This document shows, piece by piece, positions 28,338 through 37,448 of a DNA stretch of 59,878 bases. The notes beneath the pieces are model-generated. The model saw only the letters and a program-made list of their open reading frames with translations. It had not been told where the DNA came from and made no database searches. The stretch is taken from contig CALKUH010000054.1 of NCBI GenBank assembly GCA_937996795.1, positions 1 through 59,878 of the forward strand. The letters run 5' to 3'. The position numbers and the translations under genes are program-made. The DNA is from an uncultured Verrucomicrobiota bacterium (GTDB lineage: Bacteria > Verrucomicrobiota > Kiritimatiellia > CAIVKH01). Numbering within the stretch: position 1 is the first letter of the stretch; every line of letters starts with the position of its first letter.

Positions 28338-28459
28338 GAGTACGCGTGTAGCATACCCGCCACGGCGCGAACCAGCAGGAATGCGGCGGACTTGACGACC
28401 GCGGGCGGAAGGTCGATGGTTTGCCGGTGCACCCGCGTTTTCACAACCACAGGAGTTCG

Positions 28460-28909
28460 ATGCGCACGATCCCCCCACCCTCCGCGCGACAGGGTTTCAC
28501 GATGGTCGAATTGCTCGTCGTGATCGCCATCATCAGCATCCTCGCCGGCGTCGTCACCGTAAGCCTGGTCAACCGGCCCGCCGAGGCGCGCATCGCCGCG
28601 GCCAAACTGCAGATCCAGCAATTGCAGAGCGCGTTGGACCTCTATCGCACGGACCACGGGCGCTACCCGACGCAGGAGCAGGGCCTCGAAGCGCTGGTCC
28701 GCATCCCGGACCGGGAGCCCATTCCGCGCTCGTTCCCGCGCGACGGCTACCTGAAAAGCCGCGTCCTCCCCGAAGACCCGTGGAAGCGTCCGTACATCTA
28801 TCTCGCCCCCGGGCGCGGCGGCGAGTCATACGAAGTCATCTCCTACGGCAGCGATGGTGAACCCGGCGGAGAAGACGATGCCGCGGACTTGTCCAGCTCC
28901 GCCCTGTAA
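28460..28909 (+). CDS. gspG: Type II secretion major pseudopilin (GspG-like)
   Basis: A 149-aa pseudopilin. The prepilin cleavage and helix motif is GFTMVELLVVIAIISILAG, with cleavage after Gly and Glu at +5. The C-terminal part has the GspG pattern: AALDLYRTDHGRYPTQEQGL-like segment, LEALV, PEDPWKRPYIYL and a YGSDGEPGGEDDAADL calcium-loop tail. The ATG at 28460 has AGGAG four bases upstream. The last 32 bases overlap the next pseudopilin gene. No other secretion-system genes lie nearby, so the rest of the system must be elsewhere. Confidence 0.93.
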   Translation: MRTIPPPSARQGFTMVELLVVIAIISILAGVVTVSLVNRPAEARIAAAKLQIQQLQSALDLYRTDHGRYPTQEQGLEALVRIPDREPIPRSFPRDGYLKSRVLPEDPWKRPYIYLAPGRGGESYEVISYGSDGEPGGEDDAADLSSSAL

Positions 28910-29255
28910 CGCCGGGTTTACGTTCGTCGAGGTGCTCGTCGCCCTCGGCCTGGCGGTCCTGCTGATTTCCGTCACCGCCGCCACGCTCAGCACGACCCTG
29001 CGCGCGGAGCGCGCGCTCGACTATCGCGAACACGGCCACCGCATCGCCGCATCCCTGCAGGCCGAACTCTACCTCACGGGCACCGCCAGCAACACGGCGG
29101 CCCTCGCGAGTGAACACTGGCTGCTGACCGAAACGCGCATGCAAAATGGACCCGCGACCGGCCGCGTGTATTGGAGTGTCTGGGAAATCAGTCCGCGCGC
29201 GCGCCCCGCCTCCGCCGTGCGCATCGCGCTGCTGGCCGAACCTCCGGCGGAATAG
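28878..29255 (+). CDS. Minor type II secretion pseudopilin (GspI-like)
   Basis: A 125-aa protein with a prepilin motif GFTFVEVLVALGLAVLLIS, followed by a short periplasmic domain with the YREHGHRIAASLQAELYL helix. GspI is suggested by VEVLVAL and the gene position right after gspG, but GspH or another minor pseudopilin cannot be excluded. It starts inside the gspG 3' end with its own GGAG six bases before ATG 28878. It ends two bases from the convergent phosphatase gene. Confidence 0.82.
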   Translation: MPRTCPAPPCNAGFTFVEVLVALGLAVLLISVTAATLSTTLRAERALDYREHGHRIAASLQAELYLTGTASNTAALASEHWLLTETRMQNGPATGRVYWSVWEISPRARPASAVRIALLAEPPAE

Positions 29256-29257
29256 CG

Positions 29258-30058
29258 CTACCGGCCCGCCATCCAGGACTCGAACGGCGCGAGCAGGGCC
29301 AGCAACTCGTCGTGGATCAATCCATTGCTGGCGATGTAGCGGAACTTGGTTTTGGTCAATTGCGCGAGATTCAGCGTGCGCCCGCCCGCCTGCTGGCAGA
29401 TCAACTCCGCCGCGGCGACATCCCAGATGTTCAGGCCGGACTCATAGAAGCCGTCGGCCCGCCCACAGGCAATCTGGCACAAGTCCAGCGCGGCAGCGCC
29501 GAGCAGGCGCATCTTCTGCACCGACACCGCCACAGCGCGGGCCACCTCGACCGACTGCGAGTGCTGGTCGAAATTCTTTTCCAACCCGGTCAACATCAGC
29601 GAGCGCGCCAGCGTGGGTGTCGCGGAAACCCGGATCGGCGCTCCGTTCAGCGTCGCCGCCGCATCCTCGCGCGCCTCGAACAACTCCCGGTACACCGGCG
29701 CATACACCGCCGCCGCCACGGTCCGTCCGTCGCGCTGCACCGCAACCGAGTGGCACCAGTACGGGATGCCGTGCGAAAAATTCACCGTGCCGTCAATCGG
29801 GTCCACGATCCACAGGATTGATCCCGCATCGCCCTCGGTCTCGCCCTCCTCGCCAAGGATGGCGTGCGACGGGAACGCGCCCCGGATCACGCCTTCGATC
29901 ACACGCTGGCATTCGTGGTCCAGCGCCAGCTTCACGTCGTGCTGCGTGCTCGACACCATCTCGCCGCGCCGGTGCTCGTTGGCCAGGGCATGCGCGGCCG
30001 CGCGGCGCACGCCCTCGACCGCACAGGCCAGCAGGTCGGCGGAGGACGGACCACTCAC
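29258..30058 (-). CDS. suhB: Inositol monophosphatase family protein (SuhB-like)
   Basis: A 266-aa magnesium-dependent phosphatase of the IMPase family. Metal ligands are visible in GEEGE (Glu70/Glu71), WIVDPIDGTVNF (Asp86, Asp89) and the C-terminal NIWDVAAAE motif. The GTG start at 30058 overlaps the stop of the epimerase gene (GTGA), so I prefer it over the ATG at 30079. Translation is probably coupled to the epimerase. Substrate could be inositol phosphate or another sugar phosphate; SuhB also has an rRNA transcription role in E. coli, which cannot be judged here. Confidence 0.92.
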   Translation of the reverse strand: MSGPSSADLLACAVEGVRRAAAHALANEHRRGEMVSSTQHDVKLALDHECQRVIEGVIRGAFPSHAILGEEGETEGDAGSILWIVDPIDGTVNFSHGIPYWCHSVAVQRDGRTVAAAVYAPVYRELFEAREDAAATLNGAPIRVSATPTLARSLMLTGLEKNFDQHSQSVEVARAVAVSVQKMRLLGAAALDLCQIACGRADGFYESGLNIWDVAAAELICQQAGGRTLNLAQLTKTKFRYIASNGLIHDELLALLAPFESWMAGR

Positions 30059-31014
30059 GGCTGCGCCTCCGCAAACCACGCGACGGTGCGGCGCAAGCCC
30101 TCGTCAAACGGAACACGCGGCGTCCAGCCCAGCTTCTCCCGCGCGCGCGTCGCATCGGCCTGCGAATCGCGCACATCCCCGGGCCGGGCCGGGCCATGCA
30201 CCGGCTCAATGGATGAGCCCATCATCTCGCCGATGCGTTTCGCCAGGTCGCGCACGGAGATGCGGTTGCCCCACGCCACGTTGTACACGGCACCCGCCGC
30301 ATCGCGCGGCGCGCTGCAGCAGCACAGGTTGGCCTCCACCACATCGTCCACAAATGTGAAGTCGCGCGTCTGCAGGCCGTCCCCGTTCAGGACCGGGGCG
30401 CGCCCCTCGCGATACGCATCCACAAAAAGCGGGATCACCGCCGCATATTGGGATTTGGGATTCTGGCGCGGGCCGAAGACGTTGAAATAGCGGAGCGCGT
30501 ACGTCGCCAGCCCGTAGAGTTCGAAGAACAGGCGGCAGTCGATCTCGCCCGACAGTTTCGACAGCGCGTACGGCGAGAGCGGCGTCGGGGTCATGTCCTC
30601 CTGCTTCGGCAGCACCGGCGTGTTGCCGTACACCGAGGAGGACGAGGAGAATACGAATCGTTCCACGCCCGCGTCGCGCGCCGCGATGAGGAGGTTGAGC
30701 GTGCCGGTCGCGTTCACCGCGTGCGTGGTCATCGGGTCTTCCACCGAGCGCGAGACCGAACCAAGCGCGCCGAGGTGCAGGACGTGGCGGACGCCCGACA
30801 CCGCCCGGCGGACATCGTCCTCGTTCCGCAAATCGCCTTCGATGAGTTCGACGTCGCGCGTCAGACCGGCGAGATTCTCGCGGCGCCCGGTCGCAAAACT
30901 GTCGAGCACGCGCACGGAATGCCCGTCCGCGAGCAGGCGGCGGACGAGATTCGATCCGATGAAGCCCGCGCCCCCGGTGACGAGGAAGCGGCTGGCCTGT
31001 AGCGGCTGGCCCAT
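30055..31014 (-). CDS. NAD-dependent epimerase, UDP-sugar 4-epimerase type (extended SDR)
   Basis: A 319-aa extended short-chain dehydrogenase. It has the Rossmann motif GGAGFIGSN near residue 14, the catalytic Ser in SSSSVYG and the YxxxK pair in SPYALSKLSGE. ALRYFNVFGPRQNPKSQYAAVIP is typical of the UDP-GlcNAc 4-epimerase (WbpP/TviC-like) branch, so it probably makes a nucleotide sugar for surface polysaccharide; substrate is inferred. The ATG overlaps the lptD stop by one base (TGATG) and its own stop overlaps the suhB-like start, giving a coupled three-gene envelope unit. Confidence 0.93.
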   Translation of the reverse strand: MGQPLQASRFLVTGGAGFIGSNLVRRLLADGHSVRVLDSFATGRRENLAGLTRDVELIEGDLRNEDDVRRAVSGVRHVLHLGALGSVSRSVEDPMTTHAVNATGTLNLLIAARDAGVERFVFSSSSSVYGNTPVLPKQEDMTPTPLSPYALSKLSGEIDCRLFFELYGLATYALRYFNVFGPRQNPKSQYAAVIPLFVDAYREGRAPVLNGDGLQTRDFTFVDDVVEANLCCCSAPRDAAGAVYNVAWGNRISVRDLAKRIGEMMGSSIEPVHGPARPGDVRDSQADATRAREKLGWTPRVPFDEGLRRTVAWFAEAQP

Positions 31015-33233
31015 CAGCCGCCGATCTGCACGGCCGATTCGGGCATCGCCATCAGCCAGAGCTGGACCCAGAAGACGTTCTCGTCTTCTTCCTCCTCCTC
31101 GTCCTTCACGATCTGGCGGAAGCCGAATCCGTAGCCGAGGCAGCGGGTGCGCCGCTGGATCAGGTACGAGTGTTCCTGCAACCCCTCGCCCTCCATGTCC
31201 CAGCGCGCGTACGTCTCGAACGACCAGGTCGCGTTTGGGAACAGGCTCATCGACACGCCGGCCTGGTTGAAATTGTCGCGCGTATACGCGTAATCGAGGC
31301 CGAAGCGGGTCATGTCGTCGGCGAGGTAGGCGGCCTGCGCGTTGAAGCGGGAGAATTCGCTCTCGTAGCTGTCGTACGCGCCGTCGAAATCGACCGGCAC
31401 GCGCTTCGAGAGGCGCAGTTCCACGTCGAAGAACAGGTCGCTGAAATCCTCCTGCTCCTCGAGCTTCTCAATGCGGTAATCGGTGTAGAGATTCACGTTC
31501 ACGAAATCCACCGGCACCGTCTCGCGGCGGGTCTGCAATTTGTTGCGCACGCCGAGGCGGAGCGTGTGCGTTTCATTCACCTGATCCACGCTGTCAAACT
31601 GCGGCAACTGCTCGGGCAGCAGGTTCGGCTCCGGGATGTAGGTGTGCCGGAGATACGGCTCGACGACATGCCGCAGGCCGTCGCCGTCATTCAACACAAT
31701 CAAGTCTTCCCACGCGCGGAACGCCTTGAAGGAGGTCTCGAAGCCCAGTTCGTACACGTTGCGGAGGTCGGCCCCCTCCTCAATCGTGTTGGTCACGACC
31801 TCGTCCTCCACCGTAACCACGCCGTTCGAGTCGGTGTTGACGATCTGGTTCGTGACCGTTTCGCTGCTGAACGTTTCCGAATAATAGGTGCCGCGATAGC
31901 CCGCGCGCGGGGTCAGGTTGAGGAACCCGAAGTGGCGGGTCGGATAATACACGGTGTGATCGGAGTCGATGCGGAAGGCGTCGTATTCCTCCGTGTCGGA
32001 CTGGTCCGGGAACACACGCTCGAGGAAGGCGGCGCTGTTTTCGCTCTCGTAGTAGAACCCGCTGTCGCCGAGCTGCTGGCGGTTCGCGTCCAACGTCAGC
32101 TCCGGCAACCGGTTCACGTTCTCATAAAAGTCATTGAGGCGCGCATTCAACTGGATCGCGGCCACGAAGTCATCGCCCACATGCGTCAGCGTCGCGCGGT
32201 TTTCCGGCTGCACATTGCCGACGTGCTCGCTCCGGAAGAAGTCCTTCAGGAATTCCGGGTCGCTGACGTAGTTGAACTCCGAGATCAAAAAGTCGCGCGG
32301 CGAGAACGACTGGTTGTGCCCGAGCTTCAAGCGGTAGCGCTCATTGTCGACCAACTCCCCTTCGCGCTCCTCCTCCGCGGCGCTGCGGAAGGGCTCCTGG
32401 TCGTCGATCCAGTAGCCGTGCACCATGCCCGAATAGGGCAGCGGATTCGTGCGCGACTGCCACTCAAAGCCCTGCCCCACGCCCACGCCCTTCTTCGAGA
32501 ACACGTCAAGGTGCGTCGTCCCCTTGAACTCGGGCGTCATGCGATAGCTGTACGCCGAGCGGAGGAACGCGCCCATGCGCGAGCTGTAGCCCGGCACGAA
32601 CTGCCAGTAGGTCGCCCCGCCGGCCAGGTCGCGGTTGAGGCGCGGCAGCCAGAGCACCGGCACGTTGCCGAAGTTGATCGTCACGCCCTTGGCGCGCACC
32701 TTGGTGCCGTCGGTCAGCGTCGCCTCGCGCGCGCGGATGGAGAAGTCGGGCGACTCGCCCTCGCAGGAGGAGAAGACGAGGCCGCGCAGCAGGTACTGGT
32801 TCGTCGCCACGCGCTTGGAATCCTCCGCGCGCACGTAATAGGGATCCACATACGCCTGGAACTCGCCGAAGTCGCCCGTGCGTGTCTCGAGATTGTAGCG
32901 CAGTTCCTCGCCCTGCCAGAGCGTGCCCGCCCGGCGGAAGGTCACGTTGCCGCGCGCATAGATGTCCTTCGTCTCGCGCTGGACCGTCACATAGTCGGCC
33001 TGCAGCAGATCCTCCCCATCGCGCACCACCACGTTGCCCGCGCCCACGATGAGGCGGCGCTCGGTCAGGTATTCCAGGCTGTCGGCGGAAATGTCGATTT
33101 CGGAGGAGGCGGCCGCCGCGGTCGCGGGTTTCGCCGCGGGTCGCGCGCGCCCTTCAAACGGCATCTGGCTCCATGCCATCGACGCGGCGGCGAGGAGGAC
33201 GAGGAACGCATGGGAAATCCGGCGGTGCAGCAT
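31014..33233 (-). CDS. lptD: LPS-assembly outer membrane protein LptD
   Basis: About 739 aa: signal peptide (1-25), an N-terminal OstA/LptA-like beta-jellyroll (about 45-150, with DSLEYLTERRLIVGAGNV and DLLQADYVTV), then a long beta-barrel rich in aromatic and acidic strands. The FSSCEGESPDFSIRAREATL segment is the family's conserved C-x-pattern region. It inserts LPS in the outer leaflet together with LptE. The ATG at 33233 has GGAG nine bases upstream; upstream ATGs lack a site. The C-terminus ends in Gly rather than the usual aromatic residue. An acidic EEEEEDEN loop lies near the end. Confidence 0.92.
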   Translation of the reverse strand: MLHRRISHAFLVLLAAASMAWSQMPFEGRARPAAKPATAAAASSEIDISADSLEYLTERRLIVGAGNVVVRDGEDLLQADYVTVQRETKDIYARGNVTFRRAGTLWQGEELRYNLETRTGDFGEFQAYVDPYYVRAEDSKRVATNQYLLRGLVFSSCEGESPDFSIRAREATLTDGTKVRAKGVTINFGNVPVLWLPRLNRDLAGGATYWQFVPGYSSRMGAFLRSAYSYRMTPEFKGTTHLDVFSKKGVGVGQGFEWQSRTNPLPYSGMVHGYWIDDQEPFRSAAEEEREGELVDNERYRLKLGHNQSFSPRDFLISEFNYVSDPEFLKDFFRSEHVGNVQPENRATLTHVGDDFVAAIQLNARLNDFYENVNRLPELTLDANRQQLGDSGFYYESENSAAFLERVFPDQSDTEEYDAFRIDSDHTVYYPTRHFGFLNLTPRAGYRGTYYSETFSSETVTNQIVNTDSNGVVTVEDEVVTNTIEEGADLRNVYELGFETSFKAFRAWEDLIVLNDGDGLRHVVEPYLRHTYIPEPNLLPEQLPQFDSVDQVNETHTLRLGVRNKLQTRRETVPVDFVNVNLYTDYRIEKLEEQEDFSDLFFDVELRLSKRVPVDFDGAYDSYESEFSRFNAQAAYLADDMTRFGLDYAYTRDNFNQAGVSMSLFPNATWSFETYARWDMEGEGLQEHSYLIQRRTRCLGYGFGFRQIVKDEEEEEDENVFWVQLWLMAMPESAVQIGG

Positions 33234-33295
33234 GGTCAACATCTCCAGCAAAGTCGTCGCACCGTAGCAGACCCCCGCGCGGCCAGCCAACTACT

Positions 33296-33769
33296 TTAAC
33301 CGCCCGCCAGGGCGAGCAACCGCCGGGCATGATCCGGCGCCACGGGCTGCACCGAAAGACGCTGGCCCTTCTTCAACAGCAACAGGCCGGACAGGGCCGG
33401 GTCGCCGCGCAAGTCCTCCAGCGGCAGCAGGCGCGCAAACTTCCGTTCAAACGCCACATCGACCAGCATCCACACTGGCGCTTCCCGCGTCGCACGCGGC
33501 TCAAAGGCGTCGCTTTTCCGGTCGAACTGCGTCGGGTCCGGATACGCCGCCGAGGCCACGCGTGCCAATCCGGCAATGCCGGGCGGCTCCGCATTCGAGT
33601 GGTGGAAAAACACCACGTCCCCCACCCGCATCGCATCGCGCATGAAATTGCGCGCCTGGAAATTCCGCACCCCCGTCCACGGCGTCCTGCCGTCGCGCGC
33701 GAGATCGTCGATGGAATACACGTCCGGTTCGCTCTTCATCAGCCAGTACTGCGGATCAGGTTTCTTCAT
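33296..33769 (-). CDS. EVE domain protein
   Basis: About 157 aa consisting of one EVE (PUA/ASCH-like) domain. Family motifs are YWLMKSEPDVYSIDDL, TPWTGVRNFQARNFMRD, VGDVVFFHHSN and PGIAGLARV. EVE domains bind modified bases in DNA or RNA; the target here is unknown. I start at ATG 33769, directly before the conserved domain. Two direct repeats lie just upstream. The lptD gene follows 62 bases later on the same strand. Confidence 0.92.
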   Translation of the reverse strand: MKKPDPQYWLMKSEPDVYSIDDLARDGRTPWTGVRNFQARNFMRDAMRVGDVVFFHHSNAEPPGIAGLARVASAAYPDPTQFDRKSDAFEPRATREAPVWMLVDVAFERKFARLLPLEDLRGDPALSGLLLLKKGQRLSVQPVAPDHARRLLALAGG

Positions 33770-33775
33770 AAATGG

Positions 33776-33823
33776 TGCAACGTCTGTAAAAAGTTTTTGC
33801 GGCGCTTGCAACGTCTGTAAAAA
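33776..33823. repeat. Pair of 17-bp direct repeats upstream of the EVE gene
   Basis: TGCAACGTCTGTAAAAA occurs at 33776-33792 and again, identical, at 33807-33823 (period 31). The pair fills nearly the whole gap between the zinc-ribbon gene stop and the EVE start. On minus each reads TTTTTACAGACGTTGCA. It may be an operator for the EVE gene or a dispersed intergenic repeat; nothing decides between these. Confidence 0.8.
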
Positions 33824-33824
33824 T

Positions 33825-33977
33825 TTAAAACTCGGCGCAGTTGAAGACGATTCGATACACGCAGGTCGGGCTGCGGCAGACGACTTTGCACTTCTCGTGC
33901 AGCAGGGGCGCCCCGCACACCGGACACACGGTCCCTTCCTGCCCCTCCGCCGGCTTTTCGTCCTGCTCGTCGCTCAT
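33825..33977 (-). CDS. Zinc-ribbon microprotein, unknown function
   Basis: A 50-aa protein with an acidic N-terminus and six Cys. CPVC (18, 21) and CKVVCRSPTC (30, 34, 39) look like a treble-clef or zinc-ribbon core, with a last Cys at 47 in FNCAEF. Its ATG overlaps the stop of the GH31 gene (ATGA), so it is translationally coupled. Similar short CPVCG-type proteins recur in this kind of genome as unnamed hypotheticals. Function is unknown; nucleic acid binding is a guess from the fold. Confidence 0.72.
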   Translation of the reverse strand: MSDEQDEKPAEGQEGTVCPVCGAPLLHEKCKVVCRSPTCVYRIVFNCAEF

Positions 33978-36900
33978 GGCGCCAGCTCCACGCCGACGCG
34001 ATACGTGCGCGCATCCGCGGCGTTCGTGTCGGTGATCGTCAACGTCCCGCTCCCGGTCAAGTTGCTGAACGGCGGCAGCGCGGCGAACGCGGGGTCGGCC
34101 AGCAGGTTCGTGCTGAAGAACACCTGGTAGCGCCTGCCCGTCACGGCCAGCCAGCTCACCTCGTTCCCGTTCGTCGCGCTGCGCGCGTGCGCGGTCACGG
34201 CAAAGAACCCAGCGGCCTCGACCGGACGCGTCCCGGCGATGTACTCGTCGCGATTCGACACGCCGTCGCCGTCGAGATCCAGTTCGGCATCGCCCGCCAC
34301 CAACGGATTCAACCCGAATTGGTGCTCCCACGCATCGGTGAGTCCGTCACCATCGCTGTCCGCGTCCGCGGCGGCCTCCACCCGGTACGCCAGCGAGGTT
34401 TCGTTGAAGCGGAACGTGTACACACCCGCAGCCACGTTCGAGAGCACGATGTTGTCGTCGAAGAAGCCCAGTTCCGCCGTCTGGATCACGGGGATGGAGA
34501 AGTCCGACTGGTTCAGTTCACCCCAATTCGCGGCCGCCCAGGAATTGTTGGCCACGAACTTGAACTGATGCGAAGCGGCGGCGGGAAGCTCCATCACCAG
34601 CGCCCACTGCGATGTCGCCACACGGCGCATGTTCTGCGCGGCCTCGTTCCACAAGGTGAATGTGCCCGCCACCGTCAGGCTCGTGTATGCGCTCGCGAAC
34701 GACGGCGCGTCGGGAATGTCGCCGGAGGTCGAAAAAACCAGCGTGCGCGCGCTGCCGTCGTCAGCCACCTTGGCCCACGCGCGGCGCGTCACCGTGTCAT
34801 AGGCCCACCCGGAACCGGCGGTGTTGCTCAATTCCCCGCGATTCGCGCGCCGCGTCATCGCCGCTCCGTTCGCCGTCACCGCGGTGACGTTCGACATCGC
34901 GTGCGCGACGACAAAGAAATCGCGCGCGCCGGGGTCGTGCGTTCCGAGGCGCGCGCCGATCGTCACCGTCAACGCCGTGGCGCTGCCGCTGACCGACACG
35001 GGCGTTTGCGCGAACACACCCGCGAGGTGATTCGTCGTCCGCCCGTCATCCTCGAAGAGCACGAACCGATTGGAGGCGCCGGGCCAAACGTTCCACTCGA
35101 GCCACGGCGCGGGCGCTTCGTCCGCGTGCTGGACCACCGGGCCCATCGGGATGATGGCCCCCGCCCGGGAAAAGAGCGGCATGCGGGACAACGAAGCCGG
35201 CACGCTCACGGTCTGCCCGCCGTCATAGCGCGCCGCCGGCTCCCACGCGTACCAGCCGGCGCCCGAGGGCAGATACACCGAACGCGTGTTGACGCCCGCG
35301 GCGATCACCGGCGCGGCCAGCAGATGGGAACCAGCCAGCAGATCGTATTCATTCTGCGACCAGGTATTGGTGTCGTGTGAAAAGTGGAACGCGACCGGGA
35401 CGTTCATCGGCACGCCGTTGGTGGACGCCTCGTAGGCGAGCGAATACAGGTACGGCATCAACCGGTAGCGGAACTGGATCCACTCCTTGTTGAACGCGGT
35501 GTAGGTCTCGCCAAACACCCACGGCTCCTGGTCGATCGTCGTAAAATCCGTGTGGTTGCGGAACAGCGGGTTCAGCACGCCGTTCTGATGCCAGCGCGCA
35601 AGCAGGTCGGCCGTCGTGTTGTCCAGGAATCCGCCGATGTCGGTTCCGAAATTCGCCTGCCCTGAAATCATCACGCTCAACACGATGCGCGTGTTGAAGC
35701 GAAGGTGGTCGTAATTCGAGATGTTGTCCCCGCTCCACCCCGCGGCGAGCGCCTGGATGCCGGGCCACGCGGCGCGGCTCAGGACGAACGGGCGCAAGGT
35801 CGGATGCTGCGCGCGCAACGCGGCGTCGCTCACCCGCGCCTGGCGCAGGCTGTAGGTGTTCCGGTTGACGGACGTCCACTTGCGCGTGTCCGTCACATTC
35901 GTCGCCCCGAAGCGATTGTCGAGAAACCAGATCGTATTGAGCGGCATGTCGTTTTCATTCGGCTCATTCAGGTCGTTCCAGATGCCCTGGAATCCGTACT
36001 GGCCGAGGTAATTCGTCAACTGACCCTGCCACCAATCGCGCGTGGCGGGAATGGAGAAATCGAGCCACGAAACATACCCGAGGAAGTTGCTGCCCACATA
36101 GTTCGCCAGCGTGTTCGTTTTCAGAAAATACAGATTGGTGAAGGCCTCCCCGTACAAGGGATCGTTCGTCGTCAGCAACGGTTCAACGATCGGAACCAGG
36201 CGAAAGCCCTGATTGGAGGCCAGCGTCGCAAGACCCGGCATGTTGGTGAACGCGGGATTGAACGTGAGCTGGTGGTTCTGTCCGCCGTTGAACTGGGCGC
36301 CGATGTCCAGGTAGATCGCGTCGCACGGAATCTCACGCGCACGGAACTCCGTGATCAGGTCCGTCACGTCCGCCTGCGACATGTAGCTGTGGCGCGACTG
36401 GTGATAACCATACGCCCACCGAGGCAGGAAGGCCGGGCGGCCGGTGAGTTCGGAAAAGCGATCAATAACCGCGGGCATGGTGTTGCTGGCGCCGCCGCCG
36501 AAAAAGAAATAATCGATCTGGTCGTCGCCCGCCTCGAACGAATAGGTCCCGTTCGTGCTGGAGAGGTCGACCACGGGGCGCGCGGGGTTGTGGAAGAATA
36601 CGCCGTAGGCGAACGCCGGACGGCTCGTGCTCGCGCCCTGCACGCCGTACCAGAACGGAAGCGCGGTGTATTTCGGATTCCGGAATTCCCCGAAACGATA
36701 ACTGTCCTGCGCCCAAAACTGGAAGACGCGTCCGCGCCGGTTCAACGGGCCGCCTTCATCGCCCAGGCCGAAATACGCCTCGCCCGCGGGCATTTCCTTC
36801 ACCGCCTTAATTTTAAATCCGGATGGCCGGTTCGAGACGCTCGAGGATTCGCCCGGCCACGGGACCTGCGCGTAGGCGTTGGTGTCGAAGTTCATGAAAT

Positions 36901-37348
36901 AGTCGCTGTCCCACTCGAGGCGACGGTCGCGCAGGAGGTCGCGGCCCGCGGCGTCCTTGAAGTGGACTTGGAACCGGTTGCTGAACACGACCTCGACCTG
37001 CAACTGCTCGGTGGTGATCAGGAAGTTCGTGGGACTCGCGTTCGTAAACGTCGCGCCGAAGGAAGGCCAGTTCGTGAGTGGCTTTGCAATCGCGACCTCC
37101 TCCCGCTCGAAGAAATTCGTTTCGCCGAGAAAATAGAAGCGCACGCGGACCACATCCGGGGCGTACGGGATCACCTCGGCGATCCCGTTGGTCGCGAGGT
37201 TTACAAACAGGCTGCGGTGCCCGGTCTCGTTGGTCCGCACGACCCACGACTGCACCGGCCCGTTCGTCCGGGGTGCAGCCAGCGCCGTCCACGGACCCAC
37301 CGCAAGGACGGCCAGTCCCACCCCGGCCAGATGACGCATGTAACCCAT
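33974..37348 (-). CDS. Secreted GH31 family glycosidase (alpha-glucosidase type) with TSP3 tail
   Basis: A 1124-aa exported enzyme with signal peptide (about 1-24, ending ALA). The GH31 catalytic barrel has its nucleophile at Asp459 in GIWNDLNEPN and the acid/base at Asp541 in GWSGDN. A later beta-rich region (about 880-1010) resembles a starch-binding or E-set module. Two TSP3-type repeats follow (DADSDGDGLTDAWE and DLDGDGVSNRDEYIAGT), then a 70-residue beta domain common at the C-terminus of PVC secreted proteins. It probably hydrolyses alpha-glucans or xylo-glucosides outside the cytoplasm; linkage is not predictable. ATG 37348 was chosen over 37339 by default; neither has a ribosome site. 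Confidence 0.93.
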   Translation of the reverse strand: MGYMRHLAGVGLAVLAVGPWTALAAPRTNGPVQSWVVRTNETGHRSLFVNLATNGIAEVIPYAPDVVRVRFYFLGETNFFEREEVAIAKPLTNWPSFGATFTNASPTNFLITTEQLQVEVVFSNRFQVHFKDAAGRDLLRDRRLEWDSDYFMNFDTNAYAQVPWPGESSSVSNRPSGFKIKAVKEMPAGEAYFGLGDEGGPLNRRGRVFQFWAQDSYRFGEFRNPKYTALPFWYGVQGASTSRPAFAYGVFFHNPARPVVDLSSTNGTYSFEAGDDQIDYFFFGGGASNTMPAVIDRFSELTGRPAFLPRWAYGYHQSRHSYMSQADVTDLITEFRAREIPCDAIYLDIGAQFNGGQNHQLTFNPAFTNMPGLATLASNQGFRLVPIVEPLLTTNDPLYGEAFTNLYFLKTNTLANYVGSNFLGYVSWLDFSIPATRDWWQGQLTNYLGQYGFQGIWNDLNEPNENDMPLNTIWFLDNRFGATNVTDTRKWTSVNRNTYSLRQARVSDAALRAQHPTLRPFVLSRAAWPGIQALAAGWSGDNISNYDHLRFNTRIVLSVMISGQANFGTDIGGFLDNTTADLLARWHQNGVLNPLFRNHTDFTTIDQEPWVFGETYTAFNKEWIQFRYRLMPYLYSLAYEASTNGVPMNVPVAFHFSHDTNTWSQNEYDLLAGSHLLAAPVIAAGVNTRSVYLPSGAGWYAWEPAARYDGGQTVSVPASLSRMPLFSRAGAIIPMGPVVQHADEAPAPWLEWNVWPGASNRFVLFEDDGRTTNHLAGVFAQTPVSVSGSATALTVTIGARLGTHDPGARDFFVVAHAMSNVTAVTANGAAMTRRANRGELSNTAGSGWAYDTVTRRAWAKVADDGSARTLVFSTSGDIPDAPSFASAYTSLTVAGTFTLWNEAAQNMRRVATSQWALVMELPAAASHQFKFVANNSWAAANWGELNQSDFSIPVIQTAELGFFDDNIVLSNVAAGVYTFRFNETSLAYRVEAAADADSDGDGLTDAWEHQFGLNPLVAGDAELDLDGDGVSNRDEYIAGTRPVEAAGFFAVTAHARSATNGNEVSWLAVTGRRYQVFFSTNLLADPAFAALPPFSNLTGSGTLTITDTNAADARTYRVGVELAP

Positions 37349-37448
37349 TATTAATGCGACGCTAAAGTCAGACGAATATACCGCAATCACGCCCGCGCGT
37401 ACATGATTCGTGTCGGGAAAAAGAATCCCGCGACCGACGGTTTGCGCG

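Noticed and set aside
31170..33299. A 709-codon plus-strand frame opposite lptD
   Set aside because: It is a shadow of lptD with biased composition and no recognisable domain.
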